Positions 50,659 to 59,483 of a stretch of 64,000 bases of DNA are shown here, in pieces. The stretch is from Luteolibacter ambystomatis. GTDB taxonomy: Bacteria; Verrucomicrobiota; Verrucomicrobiia; Verrucomicrobiales; Akkermansiaceae. The notes under the pieces were generated by a model, which was not told the DNA's origin, did not search any database, and saw only the letters and a list, made by a program, of their open reading frames with translations. Both the position numbers and the translations under genes were made by a program. Position 1 is the first letter of the stretch; each line of letters starts with the position of its first letter. Where the stretch lies: assembly GCF_018137965.1 (NCBI RefSeq), contig NZ_CP073100.1, forward strand, positions 1,488,001-1,552,000. Reading direction: 5' to 3'.

Positions 50659-53382
50659 TTATTCCTGAAGCAGGATACGGAAGAAGCAGCGTTCGTTGAT
50701 GGAACGATCGAAGTCCACGAGTTCCTCATGCGAGGAAGAGGAGGGCACCACCGTCCGGACCGGTTGCCAGGTCTGGAGATCGACGCTACGCTGCACGGTG
50801 TAGTTCTTGCCGGGTTGGGCGCTGAAGCGGAGTCGCATCTGGTTGCCCTCGATGCTCGATTGCTCCAACTTCAAGGGTGTCGGTGCGACGACGGTGAAGT
50901 TGTAGCGGTTCGAGACCTCCGTGTAGGAATCGTTGGTGTACATCGCCACGAAGTAGTTGCCGGGCGCGAGGTTCGGCAGATGGAAGGTGGCGCTGCCGTT
51001 GGTCTTGCCATCGAAGTAGAGATAGGCGGTCAGCACGTCCACGCCGGGAGTTTCACCCTGCTTGAAGATACCGAGGTAGTCCTTGGGAATACCTGGGCCG
51101 TTGGAGAAGTTGACCGTGAAATCCTGTCCGCTCGGCACCTGGTTGGAGGCCATGGAGACGCTGGAGATCTGGCTGCCGACGGAGAAGGCCACGCGCTGGC
51201 TGATTTCGAAGTAGCCGTCGTTCACCAGATAGACCGCGTAGTAGTAGCCCTTCGGAAGATTGGCGAAGGATTTCGTGCCGGAGGCGGCCGGCGTATATTG
51301 GTAGGCGGTGGAGGTGACGCCACCCACCCCCGGGGTCTGGCCCACCTTGTAAATACCGATCCAATCCTTGGTGCTGCCGGGGGCATTGGCGAAGGTGACG
51401 TTCACGGTTTCTCCTTCCGCATACGCGGTCTTGTCCGTGGTTAGTGTCGGAGTGCTGCCGACATAGAAAGGGACGCGGGGAGCGACTTCGGTGTAGCCAT
51501 CATTGGCGAAGAAAGCGGCGAACCACTCCTGGCCGGCGGCGAGGTCGGTGGTGAAATTGAGCGTGCCGCTTTTCCCGGAGACATACTGCCAGCTCGTAGA
51601 GGCGACCGGTCCGGGGCTCTGACCTTTCTTGTAGATGCCGATCCAGTCCTTCGCATTGCCCGGGCCGTTTTCATAGACCACCGAGAAGTTTTCGGTGTAG
51701 GCATACACCTTTTTGGCGAGGGTGATCTTGGGATCCGCCACCACGCTGCCGGTGACCTCGAAGGTCTTCGATGCGGACCAAGGCGACCACGCGGCATTGC
51801 TGTCGCGATGGCGTACGCGTGTGTAATAGGAGCCATTTGGCAGCGAGTTCGCGGCAAGCGGGAACTGGAGCAGGTTGATGCCGGCGTTGATGTCCACCGG
51901 TTCATAGAGTGGAGCGCCGGTGTCACCGTAGAGGTTTTCAAAGTCGCGGATCTTGTCCACCTTCAGGCTGGTGAACGCGGCATCGCTGGCGACCTGAAAC
52001 CAGGTGCTGTTCAAGGTTTCCGCGGTGCTGGTGGCGAAGGCGGAGCATTGGAGACTCAGGGGCAGGGTGACCGGAGCGGAAAAGGTATTGGTGAGGGACG
52101 GTTGCGATGGCAGGGCGAGACCGAGCTGGCGGTGGAAGGAGTCCACCATGCGGCTGTCGTAGTTCCAGCGGGTGGCAGCCGGGAGGCGCACGTTGGCCTC
52201 GGAATAGCAGGTTACGTCCATGCGGCGGGCCGCGAGGTCGAAGTCCATGAGCTGCCAGGCCCAGTTGGCGATGGTCTTCTGGACATCATCCATGTCCAGT
52301 TCGGTGGACTGTCCCCAGTACTGGTCCCAGGCGGTGCCACCCGAGATGATGTGGTAGATCGGCCACTCGCGCGTCTGGCCGCGGGCGTAGAGGTGGTGGT
52401 GCGCGCCGATGTTCATCACGTGCTTTTCCGTCTCGGCGAAAATCGGCATGATGTCCGAGCGGAACCATCCGGAGATGTCGCCCACATACTGCTCGGCCTG
52501 GTAAGGGCGATGGCAGACGCTGATGCACAGGTCGGTGGTGGAGTCGGTCTTGAGAACGTCCACGAGCGAACGCACCCAGCCCTTCTGCTCCGCGCCAGTG
52601 TGTTCGCTGCTGGTGTGGACGAAGGCGATGTTGGCGAGCTGGTAAGAGTAGTACTTCTCGCCGCCGGGGCTGGTGACGCCGCCGTAGTTGATGTCATCGT
52701 ATCGGAAGATCCGGCCGTAGAGGTTCATGCCGGTATCGTAGTAGGTCTCATGGTTTCCGATCGTGGTCATGATCGGGATGTTCGGCGAGATCAGGCCGCA
52801 CTGCTTGAAGTGCAGGTTGCGGTAGTGGTCGAGAGTGCCTACGTCCACCTGGTCGCCCGGCATGAGGATGAAGTCGATGACCTCCTCGATCGGCTTGTTG
52901 TAGAGGGACTCGATCTTTGCCTTCGCGCAGGCGATCAGCTTCTCGTAGCGGTTCTCAGCGATGATCTGGTTGTCACCCATCACCAGCACGCGCATGCGGC
53001 CGGTCTTCGTGCCAGCGGGTGGCGGCGTGCGGAAGCGGAAGACCTCTGAAACCGTCGAGCCGTTGCTCACACGGTAGTAGTAGTAGCTGTTCGGCGAAAG
53101 GCCGGTGATACGGCCCGCGTGGTAGTTGTAGCCGGAGCCGAGCACGTCGAGATCCGCAGCCACGGAATTGACCAGGGCACCGGGAGACGAGCCCCATTCG
53201 ATCAGGCCCGAGGGAGCATTGTCACTGAACCAGGACACCCACATGGAATCGGGGCGCGGAGTTTGAAGATACGGGCGGATGCCGGAGGGGATGCCGGTGT
53301 ATCCGGAGGGGAACGCAAGGCCGCGGGTGGCGAGGCCGAACGTGCCGAGGGCGGAAAGGCGGAGGAATTGGGCGCGATTCAT
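50659..53382 (-). CDS. Secreted purple-acid-phosphatase-like metallophosphoesterase with three KDWIGIY modules
   Basis: 907 residues with a signal peptide (1-24). A fibronectin-like N-terminal domain is at about 30-125, as in purple acid phosphatases. The calcineurin-like catalytic domain is at about 130-380, with MGDNQ, PGDQVDVG, IGNHETYYD, ISVCHRPY and GAHHHLYARG (the usual GDxG is GDNQ). An unassigned region covers about 380-545. Three related modules follow at about 549-640, 642-737 and 738-835 (KDWIGIYKKGQSPG, KDWIGIYKVGQTPG, KDYLGIFKQGETPG). The last 70 residues match C-termini of secreted verrucomicrobial proteins. It probably frees phosphate from organic esters outside the cell. Confidence 0.88.
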   Translation of the reverse strand: MNRAQFLRLSALGTFGLATRGLAFPSGYTGIPSGIRPYLQTPRPDSMWVSWFSDNAPSGLIEWGSSPGALVNSVAADLDVLGSGYNYHAGRITGLSPNSYYYYRVSNGSTVSEVFRFRTPPPAGTKTGRMRVLVMGDNQIIAENRYEKLIACAKAKIESLYNKPIEEVIDFILMPGDQVDVGTLDHYRNLHFKQCGLISPNIPIMTTIGNHETYYDTGMNLYGRIFRYDDINYGGVTSPGGEKYYSYQLANIAFVHTSSEHTGAEQKGWVRSLVDVLKTDSTTDLCISVCHRPYQAEQYVGDISGWFRSDIMPIFAETEKHVMNIGAHHHLYARGQTREWPIYHIISGGTAWDQYWGQSTELDMDDVQKTIANWAWQLMDFDLAARRMDVTCYSEANVRLPAATRWNYDSRMVDSFHRQLGLALPSQPSLTNTFSAPVTLPLSLQCSAFATSTAETLNSTWFQVASDAAFTSLKVDKIRDFENLYGDTGAPLYEPVDINAGINLLQFPLAANSLPNGSYYTRVRHRDSNAAWSPWSASKTFEVTGSVVADPKITLAKKVYAYTENFSVVYENGPGNAKDWIGIYKKGQSPGPVASTSWQYVSGKSGTLNFTTDLAAGQEWFAAFFANDGYTEVAPRVPFYVGSTPTLTTDKTAYAEGETVNVTFANAPGSTKDWIGIYKVGQTPGVGGVTSTAYQYTPAASGTKSFANLPKGYYYAVYLVNDGYFEISQRVAFSVGSQISSVSMASNQVPSGQDFTVNFSNGPGIPKDYLGIFKQGETPGVDVLTAYLYFDGKTNGSATFHLPNLAPGNYFVAMYTNDSYTEVSNRYNFTVVAPTPLKLEQSSIEGNQMRLRFSAQPGKNYTVQRSVDLQTWQPVRTVVPSSSSHEELVDFDRSINERCFFRILLQE

Positions 53383-53472
53383 GAGTGGCTGGAGATTGAG
53401 GGAGGAGAGTTGAAAACCGGATGGCGGAAACAGCCGGGCAAGCGGGCATTTTCGTCCGCCACAAGGCGCGGA

Positions 53473-53489
53473 TTGTCACCATCTGTCAC
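53473..53489 (-). promoter_or_regulatory. Candidate Pho box of the metallophosphoesterase gene
   Basis: Direct repeat TTGTCAC, CAT, CTGTCAC, 91 bases upstream of the gene. The period is 10 bp in place of 11, and the half-sites point away from the gene, so this is the weakest of the set. Confidence 0.45.
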
Positions 53490-53501
53490 TGGACTGATCC
53501 G

Positions 53502-55835
53502 TCAGTTTGGAGCGACGGAGAGCCGGAAAAACTGCTGTTGCGATCCGGGAGGTGGCGTAACTTTCACCGACATTTCCTCGCCATCGCCACCGGCGGATGA
53601 AGGGGCGTCGTCACTACACCAATCATCCGCTGGAACCCAGTTGGTGAGATCGATGGAACGCAGCAGGCGATAGCGCATGCCACCCGCGAGATAGTCGCAG
53701 CCCGTGCCGGTCCCGCCCTTGCGGCGCAGGTAGCTGACACGCAACCCATCGGACTCGCGGCGGGTGCGGCAGAGACGCGAGGCATCGGCAAATCCAGCGG
53801 GCATGCCGGAGGCGTAGTCGAGGATATTGCTGATGCCATTGCCATCATCATCTCCATTCAAGCCCTGGGGCGGGGCTCCGCCGAAGCGCTGGTTCTCCCA
53901 GTAGTCCGGCAGTCCGTTGCCGTCCGCATCCACTTGCTTGACGCTGAATTCCGTGAGCACGGCCGCGTGGTCGGACGGCCAGGTGTTGCCGGCGATCGCG
54001 GTGATGTCGCTGTAGTAGTTGTTGAAGGTGTTCTCCACCGCCGTGTGATAGACGGAGGAGCTGAGAGTCGTGAGACGGTTGCCCTTGGCGAAGACGAAGT
54101 CGATGCGGTCCTGTGGTTCATCGCCCGTATAGATGGGTGCCCAGGTATTGCCCGGGTCCGTGACGGGATTCGGATGCATCTGGCGGAAGGTGTCCACCAG
54201 TCCGGCATTGGTCAGGGAGAGCGTGGCGGGCCACGCGATGGTCTTGCCGTAGTGTTGGGATGCAGCCGCCGCGGTCCAGTCCTGGTGTGAGGGGCAATTG
54301 AAGTCACCGCACACGACCACCGGTGTCTGATCCGCGGCGCCGAGCTGGCTTTGCATGGCGGCCACCAAAGCGGTGGCTTGTTCGTCGCGATTGGACGCAA
54401 GCTCCTCGGTCATGGTCGTCGCATTCGTGGAGCCGGAGCGCGCGGCCTCGTACGGACCGTAGTGGAGATAGTCGAGGTGGGTGGAATACACGATCACCTC
54501 CTGCAGTGGATTGGCGCACATCGTGATGCGCGCTCCAACCGCGACGCTGGCGGAGTAGGTGTCCGTGATCGGATACCGGCTGATCACGCCGACATCGCCA
54601 CCGCCGGGAATGCGGGTATAGAACCAGCCGATCTCCGCGGCCACGGCCTGTGGCTGGAACTGGTTCGAACCAGTGACATTGTCCGTGCTCTCCACGGTGC
54701 AGACGACATCGGCTCCCGAGAGCAGGATGCTGTCGATGCCCTTGCGCACGCCATTGGTCACCTTGCCCCAGCCGTGGAAAAGGTTGTAGGAAAGCACCTT
54801 CAATTTGTCGATGTGGGCAGTGCCCGGTGCGAAGACCTGCACGGTGAAAGTCGCGGTCGCATTGTTGCCGGGAATGTCGGTGGCTTTCACCGTGAAGGTA
54901 TTCGTGCCCACATCGCCAACGGCGGGAGTGCCGCCGAGCGTGCCATCCGCCGCGATGGTGAGCCACGTCGGCCCGGACACTTTGGCAAATGTCAGCGTAT
55001 CACTGGTATCCGTGTCCTTGGCATAGCCGCGCACGCAGCCGGTGTAGGCGGTGCCGGTCAGCGCGTAGCGCAGTGGGAAGTTGTTCACCACCCACTGCGG
55101 GACCGCGGGGCCGCCACCGGCGGTGATCGTGAAGGGGATACCTGGGGCGATGTCCGTGTAACCGTCATTGGCAAAGAACCGAGCAACATAGGAACCGGCG
55201 GGCAGCGTCGGGCTGCTGAAGGTCACGCTGCCGTTCTGTACCACCGCGGCCGGAGCGGTGGTGCTGCCATTGAGGTATCGCCATGTCAGCGAGTAGTCGG
55301 TGCCCGGTGTTTGATTGGAGCGGTAGATCGCGATCCAGTCCTTCACCATCATCGTATTGCCGGTGGCACGGCCGAAGGTGGCGGTGATGTTTTCACCAGC
55401 GAGGTAGCTGGACTTGTTCAGGCTGAACGTCGGCGGAGCGGGCAGCACCGTGAAGGAGACAGCCGGGGCGAGCTCGGTGTAGCCGTCGTTCGACAGGAAG
55501 CGCGCGACGTAGTTGCCAGCGGCCAGTCCCGGATTGGTGAAGGTGATGCTGCCACTCTGCACCGCCGCTCCCGGAGCGGTCTTGGTGCCATTGAGATAAA
55601 ACCAGCGCAGCGAGGGGCTGCTGCCACTGGGGACCTGGGTGGGGGTGTAGATGCCAATCCAATCCTTCGCCGCCTGCGTGTCTCCGGAGACGCGGGTCCA
55701 GGTGGCGGTGATATTGTCACTGGATGCGTAGGTGGTCTTGTCCACGCCGAAGGTGACGGCGTGGGACAGGGCGGGGAGGAGCCAGACCGCGGAGAAGAGA
55801 CTCAGGACGAGCCGACGCAATAGGAAAACCTGCAT
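53502..55835 (-). CDS. Secreted endonuclease/exonuclease/phosphatase-family protein with two KDWIGIY modules
   Basis: 777 residues with a signal peptide (1-26). Two modules at about 27-131 and 132-235 (KDWIGIYTPTQVPSG; KDWIAIYRSNQTPG) match those of the neighbouring phosphatase. A putative Ig/cadherin-like domain follows (about 245-345). The EEP catalytic domain is at about 348-640, with VLSYNLFHG, the catalytic Glu in CTVEST, STHLDYLHYGPY, CGDFN and the final SDH (WPSDHAAVL). A Ca-loop-like DADGNGLPDYWE comes next and then a secreted-protein tail. EEP enzymes cut DNA, phospholipids or inositol phosphates; the substrate here is open. It lies 119 bases upstream of the other phosphatase gene. 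Confidence 0.88.
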   Translation of the reverse strand: MQVFLLRRLVLSLFSAVWLLPALSHAVTFGVDKTTYASSDNITATWTRVSGDTQAAKDWIGIYTPTQVPSGSSPSLRWFYLNGTKTAPGAAVQSGSITFTNPGLAAGNYVARFLSNDGYTELAPAVSFTVLPAPPTFSLNKSSYLAGENITATFGRATGNTMMVKDWIAIYRSNQTPGTDYSLTWRYLNGSTTAPAAVVQNGSVTFSSPTLPAGSYVARFFANDGYTDIAPGIPFTITAGGGPAVPQWVVNNFPLRYALTGTAYTGCVRGYAKDTDTSDTLTFAKVSGPTWLTIAADGTLGGTPAVGDVGTNTFTVKATDIPGNNATATFTVQVFAPGTAHIDKLKVLSYNLFHGWGKVTNGVRKGIDSILLSGADVVCTVESTDNVTGSNQFQPQAVAAEIGWFYTRIPGGGDVGVISRYPITDTYSASVAVGARITMCANPLQEVIVYSTHLDYLHYGPYEAARSGSTNATTMTEELASNRDEQATALVAAMQSQLGAADQTPVVVCGDFNCPSHQDWTAAAASQHYGKTIAWPATLSLTNAGLVDTFRQMHPNPVTDPGNTWAPIYTGDEPQDRIDFVFAKGNRLTTLSSSVYHTAVENTFNNYYSDITAIAGNTWPSDHAAVLTEFSVKQVDADGNGLPDYWENQRFGGAPPQGLNGDDDGNGISNILDYASGMPAGFADASRLCRTRRESDGLRVSYLRRKGGTGTGCDYLAGGMRYRLLRSIDLTNWVPADDWCSDDAPSSAGGDGEEMSVKVTPPPGSQQQFFRLSVAPN

Positions 55836-55843
55836 GCTCCGTA

Positions 55844-55863
55844 TTGTGACAAGGGTGTCACAA
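55844..55863 (-). promoter_or_regulatory. Candidate Pho box overlapping the 5' end of the EEP gene
   Basis: TTGTGAC, AAGG, GTGTCAC: the same 7-4-7 form as at the porin and pstS promoters, and a perfect 8-bp inverted repeat (TTGTGACA, TGTCACAA). It lies only nine bases upstream of the ATG, so its mode of action may differ. Confidence 0.5.
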
Positions 55864-55901
55864 TCGAGGAGGGGGCGAAAGCGCCACAGGCGCGGGCATT
55901 T

Positions 55902-57404
55902 TCAGCAGACTCCACCGGCGTAGCCGAATGCCTCGATGAACGGATCCAGATGGTGCATGTGGCGAGCCAGCCAAGGCTCGTAAAGCTTCCAACGTCCGAT
56001 GGAATCGGCATGGAAGGATTCCCCCGCAATGAGATCCGGAGACCACGGCAGACCGAGGAAGGAGGTGACCTCGCGGATCGTCTGCTCCGGTTGCACGATC
56101 AGATCCTCATATCGGACCCGCAACGTGGGATGGGGAAGGATGGCTTCCAAATGCAGCCAGTGCCGCATCGTGTCCGCATAGAAGCGGCAGGTTTCACCGA
56201 GATCGACCGAGGCCGCGCTGTCCGGAGCCATCGGCACCAGCGTAAGGAAATAGGAGATCACCGCATCGCGTGGATCACGCAGGGGCATCAACACCCGGCT
56301 TTCCGGGAACAGACGGAGCGGCAATGGCAGGTCCGCGGTATGGAAGGGCTCGCGATCGAGGAGAACGCGGCCTTCCAGTGATTCGCCCAGCAAAGCCTCT
56401 GTGCAACGGATGTAGCGCTCGCGATCCGAGACCAGCAGGGTGGGCGAGAGGTTGTTCAGGGTCTCGAAAGCGTCATCCATCGATGCGGCCTGATGCACCA
56501 GCGGACGGGTGAACTGCGAAAACAGGATGCCGGATTCATCCGTGCCGAGGCAGCGCGGGTGTTTCGTCAGGATATGCTCCACAAGAGTGGCGCCACTGCG
56601 CGGGAACCCGCCCATGAGAGCCACCGGATGATGGCTTGCGTCCTCTGGCAAACCAGTCTGCCAACGTTTCCAATCCTCGTCCGTGATGCGGCAGGTGAGC
56701 GCCCATTGGCGCTCGCGGATGCGGCGGGATTGATCAAGCGCGGGCAGCGCCTGTGGATACAGGCTCGCCTTCGCCTTGTTCAATTCGCGCATCACCGCCT
56801 GGGGTTCACCCATACGGTCGAAGATCGCGGCGAGCTCGTAGCGGAGCCGCCAATCCTCATCTCCGGGATGTTGCTGGAGCTGATTGACCAGTCTCGTGCG
56901 GGCGGCGTGAAGATCGCCCGCATCCACATCGAGGTGGGCGATCAGGCGCGTGGCCTCGGCGTGGGTGGGATCGATGGCGAGCGCGCGCAACGCCATCTCG
57001 CGGGCCTCCTGGCCATGATGGGCCCGCTCATGGACGCTCGCCAGCATACCGAGGAGGTCGGCATTGTCCGGATGGCTGGCCAAAGCCACATCCAGCAATC
57101 GTGCGGCACGGTCGAAGTGGCCGATGGAAAATTCCGCCCGGGCCGCCCACAACAGCGGAGTGGGGTCCTCCATCGGCAGGCTGGCCAGACGCTCGTGCAG
57201 ACGGCCCGCAGCGGTGAAGTCATAGGTCATCCAAAGCAGCGCTGCAAAATCCTGCAGCAGGGATGGATCGTTCGGCCGGTGGGTCAGGGCGGCCTGATAC
57301 AGCACCCGTGCGTGGTCGAGATCGCCTTCCTCTTCCGCCCGCTTCGCACGGGTGTAAAGGTCCTGATCCTGAACTCCGGAGGAAGGTGCCATTGCATTTA
57401 GCAT
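55902..57404 (-). CDS. TPR-containing PAPS-dependent sulfotransferase
   Basis: 500 residues. The N-terminal half (about 14-225) is TPR-like helical repeats (DLDHARVLYQAALTHRPNDP, ALAIDPTHAEATRLIAHLDV). The sulfotransferase domain starts near 262, with the 5'-phosphosulfate loop GGFPRSGATLVEHIL (265-279) and the 3'-phosphate motif PLRDPRDAVISYF. It adds sulfate from PAPS to a sugar, peptide or lipid. No signal peptide is seen. It may start at codon 1 or 5. PAPS is also the substrate of CysH in this window. Confidence 0.9.
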   Translation of the reverse strand: MLNAMAPSSGVQDQDLYTRAKRAEEEGDLDHARVLYQAALTHRPNDPSLLQDFAALLWMTYDFTAAGRLHERLASLPMEDPTPLLWAARAEFSIGHFDRAARLLDVALASHPDNADLLGMLASVHERAHHGQEAREMALRALAIDPTHAEATRLIAHLDVDAGDLHAARTRLVNQLQQHPGDEDWRLRYELAAIFDRMGEPQAVMRELNKAKASLYPQALPALDQSRRIRERQWALTCRITDEDWKRWQTGLPEDASHHPVALMGGFPRSGATLVEHILTKHPRCLGTDESGILFSQFTRPLVHQAASMDDAFETLNNLSPTLLVSDRERYIRCTEALLGESLEGRVLLDREPFHTADLPLPLRLFPESRVLMPLRDPRDAVISYFLTLVPMAPDSAASVDLGETCRFYADTMRHWLHLEAILPHPTLRVRYEDLIVQPEQTIREVTSFLGLPWSPDLIAGESFHADSIGRWKLYEPWLARHMHHLDPFIEAFGYAGGVC

Positions 57405-57464
57405 GACATGAGGGGTGGTCCTTGGGAAAGGTGAAATGTTAGAGAAGGCTGAGATTTTTTGTTA

Positions 57465-57525
57465 GATGCCACCTTTGGGCAAAATCGACGGAGGCGGTGT
57501 CATTAACGTCGGATGCCATTTTTGG
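57465..57525 (+). promoter_or_regulatory. Direct repeat upstream of the XylR-HAD gene
   Basis: GATGCCACCTTTGG (57465-57478) and GATGCCATTTTTGG (57512-57525) differ at 2 of 14 positions and are 47 bases apart, in front of the regulator gene. They are candidate binding sites for its AraC-type helix-turn-helix. Confidence 0.45.
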
Positions 57526-57550
57526 TATTCATCCCGCAGCCTGTTGCGAC

Positions 57551-59479
57551 ATGATGGGGAAGCGCATGAAGCAACCTCATCCAGCCCGCCGGAGCGTCGG
57601 TTTCCGTCATCCGGTGTGGTCCTGCTACGCTCCGCAGATTCTCGGCGGGATCGTGGATTTCATGCGGGAGCACGAGCTGTGGCGGCTGGCCACGGAAAAC
57701 GATCTCTTCGGCGAGATGGAGGCGGTGAAGCTCGACCATGACTGGCATGGGGACGGACTGATCCTCTTCCGCGCCACGGAAGAGGAGTTGGCGGCATTCC
57801 GCCAACGCGGGCAGGCGGTGGTGCTCACCAGCACCGAGGGGCCGGATCTCGGCTTTCCGCGGGTGGTGACGGACAATGCCATGATCGGCAGATTGGCTGC
57901 GGAGCACCTGATCGAATGTTCGGTGGGCCACTTCGCCTTTCTGGCCCGCGGGGAAACCTACTACCGAGAGGAACAATTCGCGCCGGGCCACAGGCGCTAT
58001 TCACGGGAGCGGCTCGGCGGCTTCCGCACGAAACTCGCGGAATATGGCGCCGAGCCGGTGGTCCATTATCTGAAGGGTCGGCCATTGTGGAAGGCCCAGA
58101 CCTGGCGCGAGATCGAGACGGAAGTCATGGCGTTTCTCGATACATTGCCATCGCCCTGCGGACTGTTCGTGGCGGACGATCCGCTGGGTGCGGTGGCGCT
58201 GCGGGCGGCGGATCGGCTCGGGCGCAAGGTGCCGGCGGATCTTGCGGTGATCGGCTTCGGGGATGATGCGGTCTGCTGCTATGCCACCTGGCCGGCGTTG
58301 AGCAGCATCGCCTATCCCGGCCGCGAGGTGGGACGAAAGGCCGCCGAACTGCTGTGGCGACAGATGAATGGCGAGACCTCATTGAGCGGGCGAATCGAGA
58401 TTCCTGTGGGCAAGGTGATCGCGCGCGAGTCCAGCGACACACTTGCGATCGCCGATCCCGATGTCCGCGACCTGGTCCGTCACATCCGTCTCACCGCTCC
58501 TCACGATTCCCTGCGTGTCTCGGAACTGGCGGAGCGCAGCAACCTGTCCATGACGACGATCAAGGCGCGTTTTTCCTCCCTTCTCGGACATGGACCGAAG
58601 CAGGAGATCCAGCGCGTGCGCCTGCGCCATCTCCAGCATCTTCTCAGTCATACCGAGCTCAGTCTCGCGGTTATCGCGCGCGACATGAACTTCGGCTCCG
58701 CCCACGAACTCAGCCGTTTTTTCCTCATCGAAACCGGAATGCGCCCAACCGAATACCGCGAATCCCTTGGCAACCACTCCACCGCCTCGAAACCGGCGGC
58801 CGTGCAGGCCGTGGTCTTCGACATGGACGGCACCTTGTTCGACACGGAGAAGCTATACTACGAGGCTTATCGTAGAGCGTTGGAAAACCAGGGCGGAATC
58901 CTGGAAAAGGAAGTTTATTTCCAGCACCACGCGGGCACCACCAACGCTGCGATCGAGGCGAAATTCGCGGAACACTTCGGGCCGGATTTCGACCTCGCCC
59001 GGTTCCGCGCGGATTGGCATGAGGCTTGGAAATCGCTGGTGGGGCGGAAGGCCTTGAAACCTTTGCCTGGTATCCAGGAAGCCCTGGAGCTTCTCACCGA
59101 GGCAGGTGTCCCGCTGGCGATCGCCAGTTCGAGCGACCGGGTTGACATCGATCTTTGCCTTCAGGCCTCGGGGCTCGCGCCGTGGTTCCGGGTGATCGCG
59201 TCAGGGGATGAAGTGGAGGAGAGCAAACCGGCTCCGGAAATTTACCAACTCGCCTGTCGGCGCCTCGGCGTGGAACCCTCCGACTGCCTCGCCATCGAGG
59301 ATACCCAGCACGGGGTGGACGCGGCCCTCTCAGCCGGCATGCGTGTCATCAAGGTGGGAGAGGTGCCGGATCAATCGCGGGAGGGGCTCCTCTTCGCCGG
59401 AAGTCTCGACCGGATTGAGCGGAGCCAGTGGGCGGAGTTGTTGGCGGGAAGTCCCGAACTCCGCCCACGCGCGTCGTGA
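57551..59479 (+). CDS. XylR-type regulator (sugar-binding + AraC HTH) fused to a HAD phosphatase
   Basis: 642 residues from the ATG at 57551 (other ATG codons at 57554 and 57566, and a GTG at 57497 with a GGAGG box, are possible). Residues about 15-290 form a LacI/XylR-like periplasmic-binding fold (FVADDPLGAVALRAADRLGR, then VIGFGDDAV). About 312-408 is an AraC helix-turn-helix pair (VSELAERSNLSMTTIKARF). About 416-635 is a HAD subfamily IA hydrolase of the beta-phosphoglucomutase type: FDMDGTLFDTEK with D424 as nucleophile, then IASSSDRVDI and the lysine segment ESKPAPEIY. The link between the parts is in-frame and Ser/Ala-rich. Confidence 0.88.
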   Translation: MMGKRMKQPHPARRSVGFRHPVWSCYAPQILGGIVDFMREHELWRLATENDLFGEMEAVKLDHDWHGDGLILFRATEEELAAFRQRGQAVVLTSTEGPDLGFPRVVTDNAMIGRLAAEHLIECSVGHFAFLARGETYYREEQFAPGHRRYSRERLGGFRTKLAEYGAEPVVHYLKGRPLWKAQTWREIETEVMAFLDTLPSPCGLFVADDPLGAVALRAADRLGRKVPADLAVIGFGDDAVCCYATWPALSSIAYPGREVGRKAAELLWRQMNGETSLSGRIEIPVGKVIARESSDTLAIADPDVRDLVRHIRLTAPHDSLRVSELAERSNLSMTTIKARFSSLLGHGPKQEIQRVRLRHLQHLLSHTELSLAVIARDMNFGSAHELSRFFLIETGMRPTEYRESLGNHSTASKPAAVQAVVFDMDGTLFDTEKLYYEAYRRALENQGGILEKEVYFQHHAGTTNAAIEAKFAEHFGPDFDLARFRADWHEAWKSLVGRKALKPLPGIQEALELLTEAGVPLAIASSSDRVDIDLCLQASGLAPWFRVIASGDEVEESKPAPEIYQLACRRLGVEPSDCLAIEDTQHGVDAALSAGMRVIKVGEVPDQSREGLLFAGSLDRIERSQWAELLAGSPELRPRAS

Positions 59480-59483
59480 GTCC

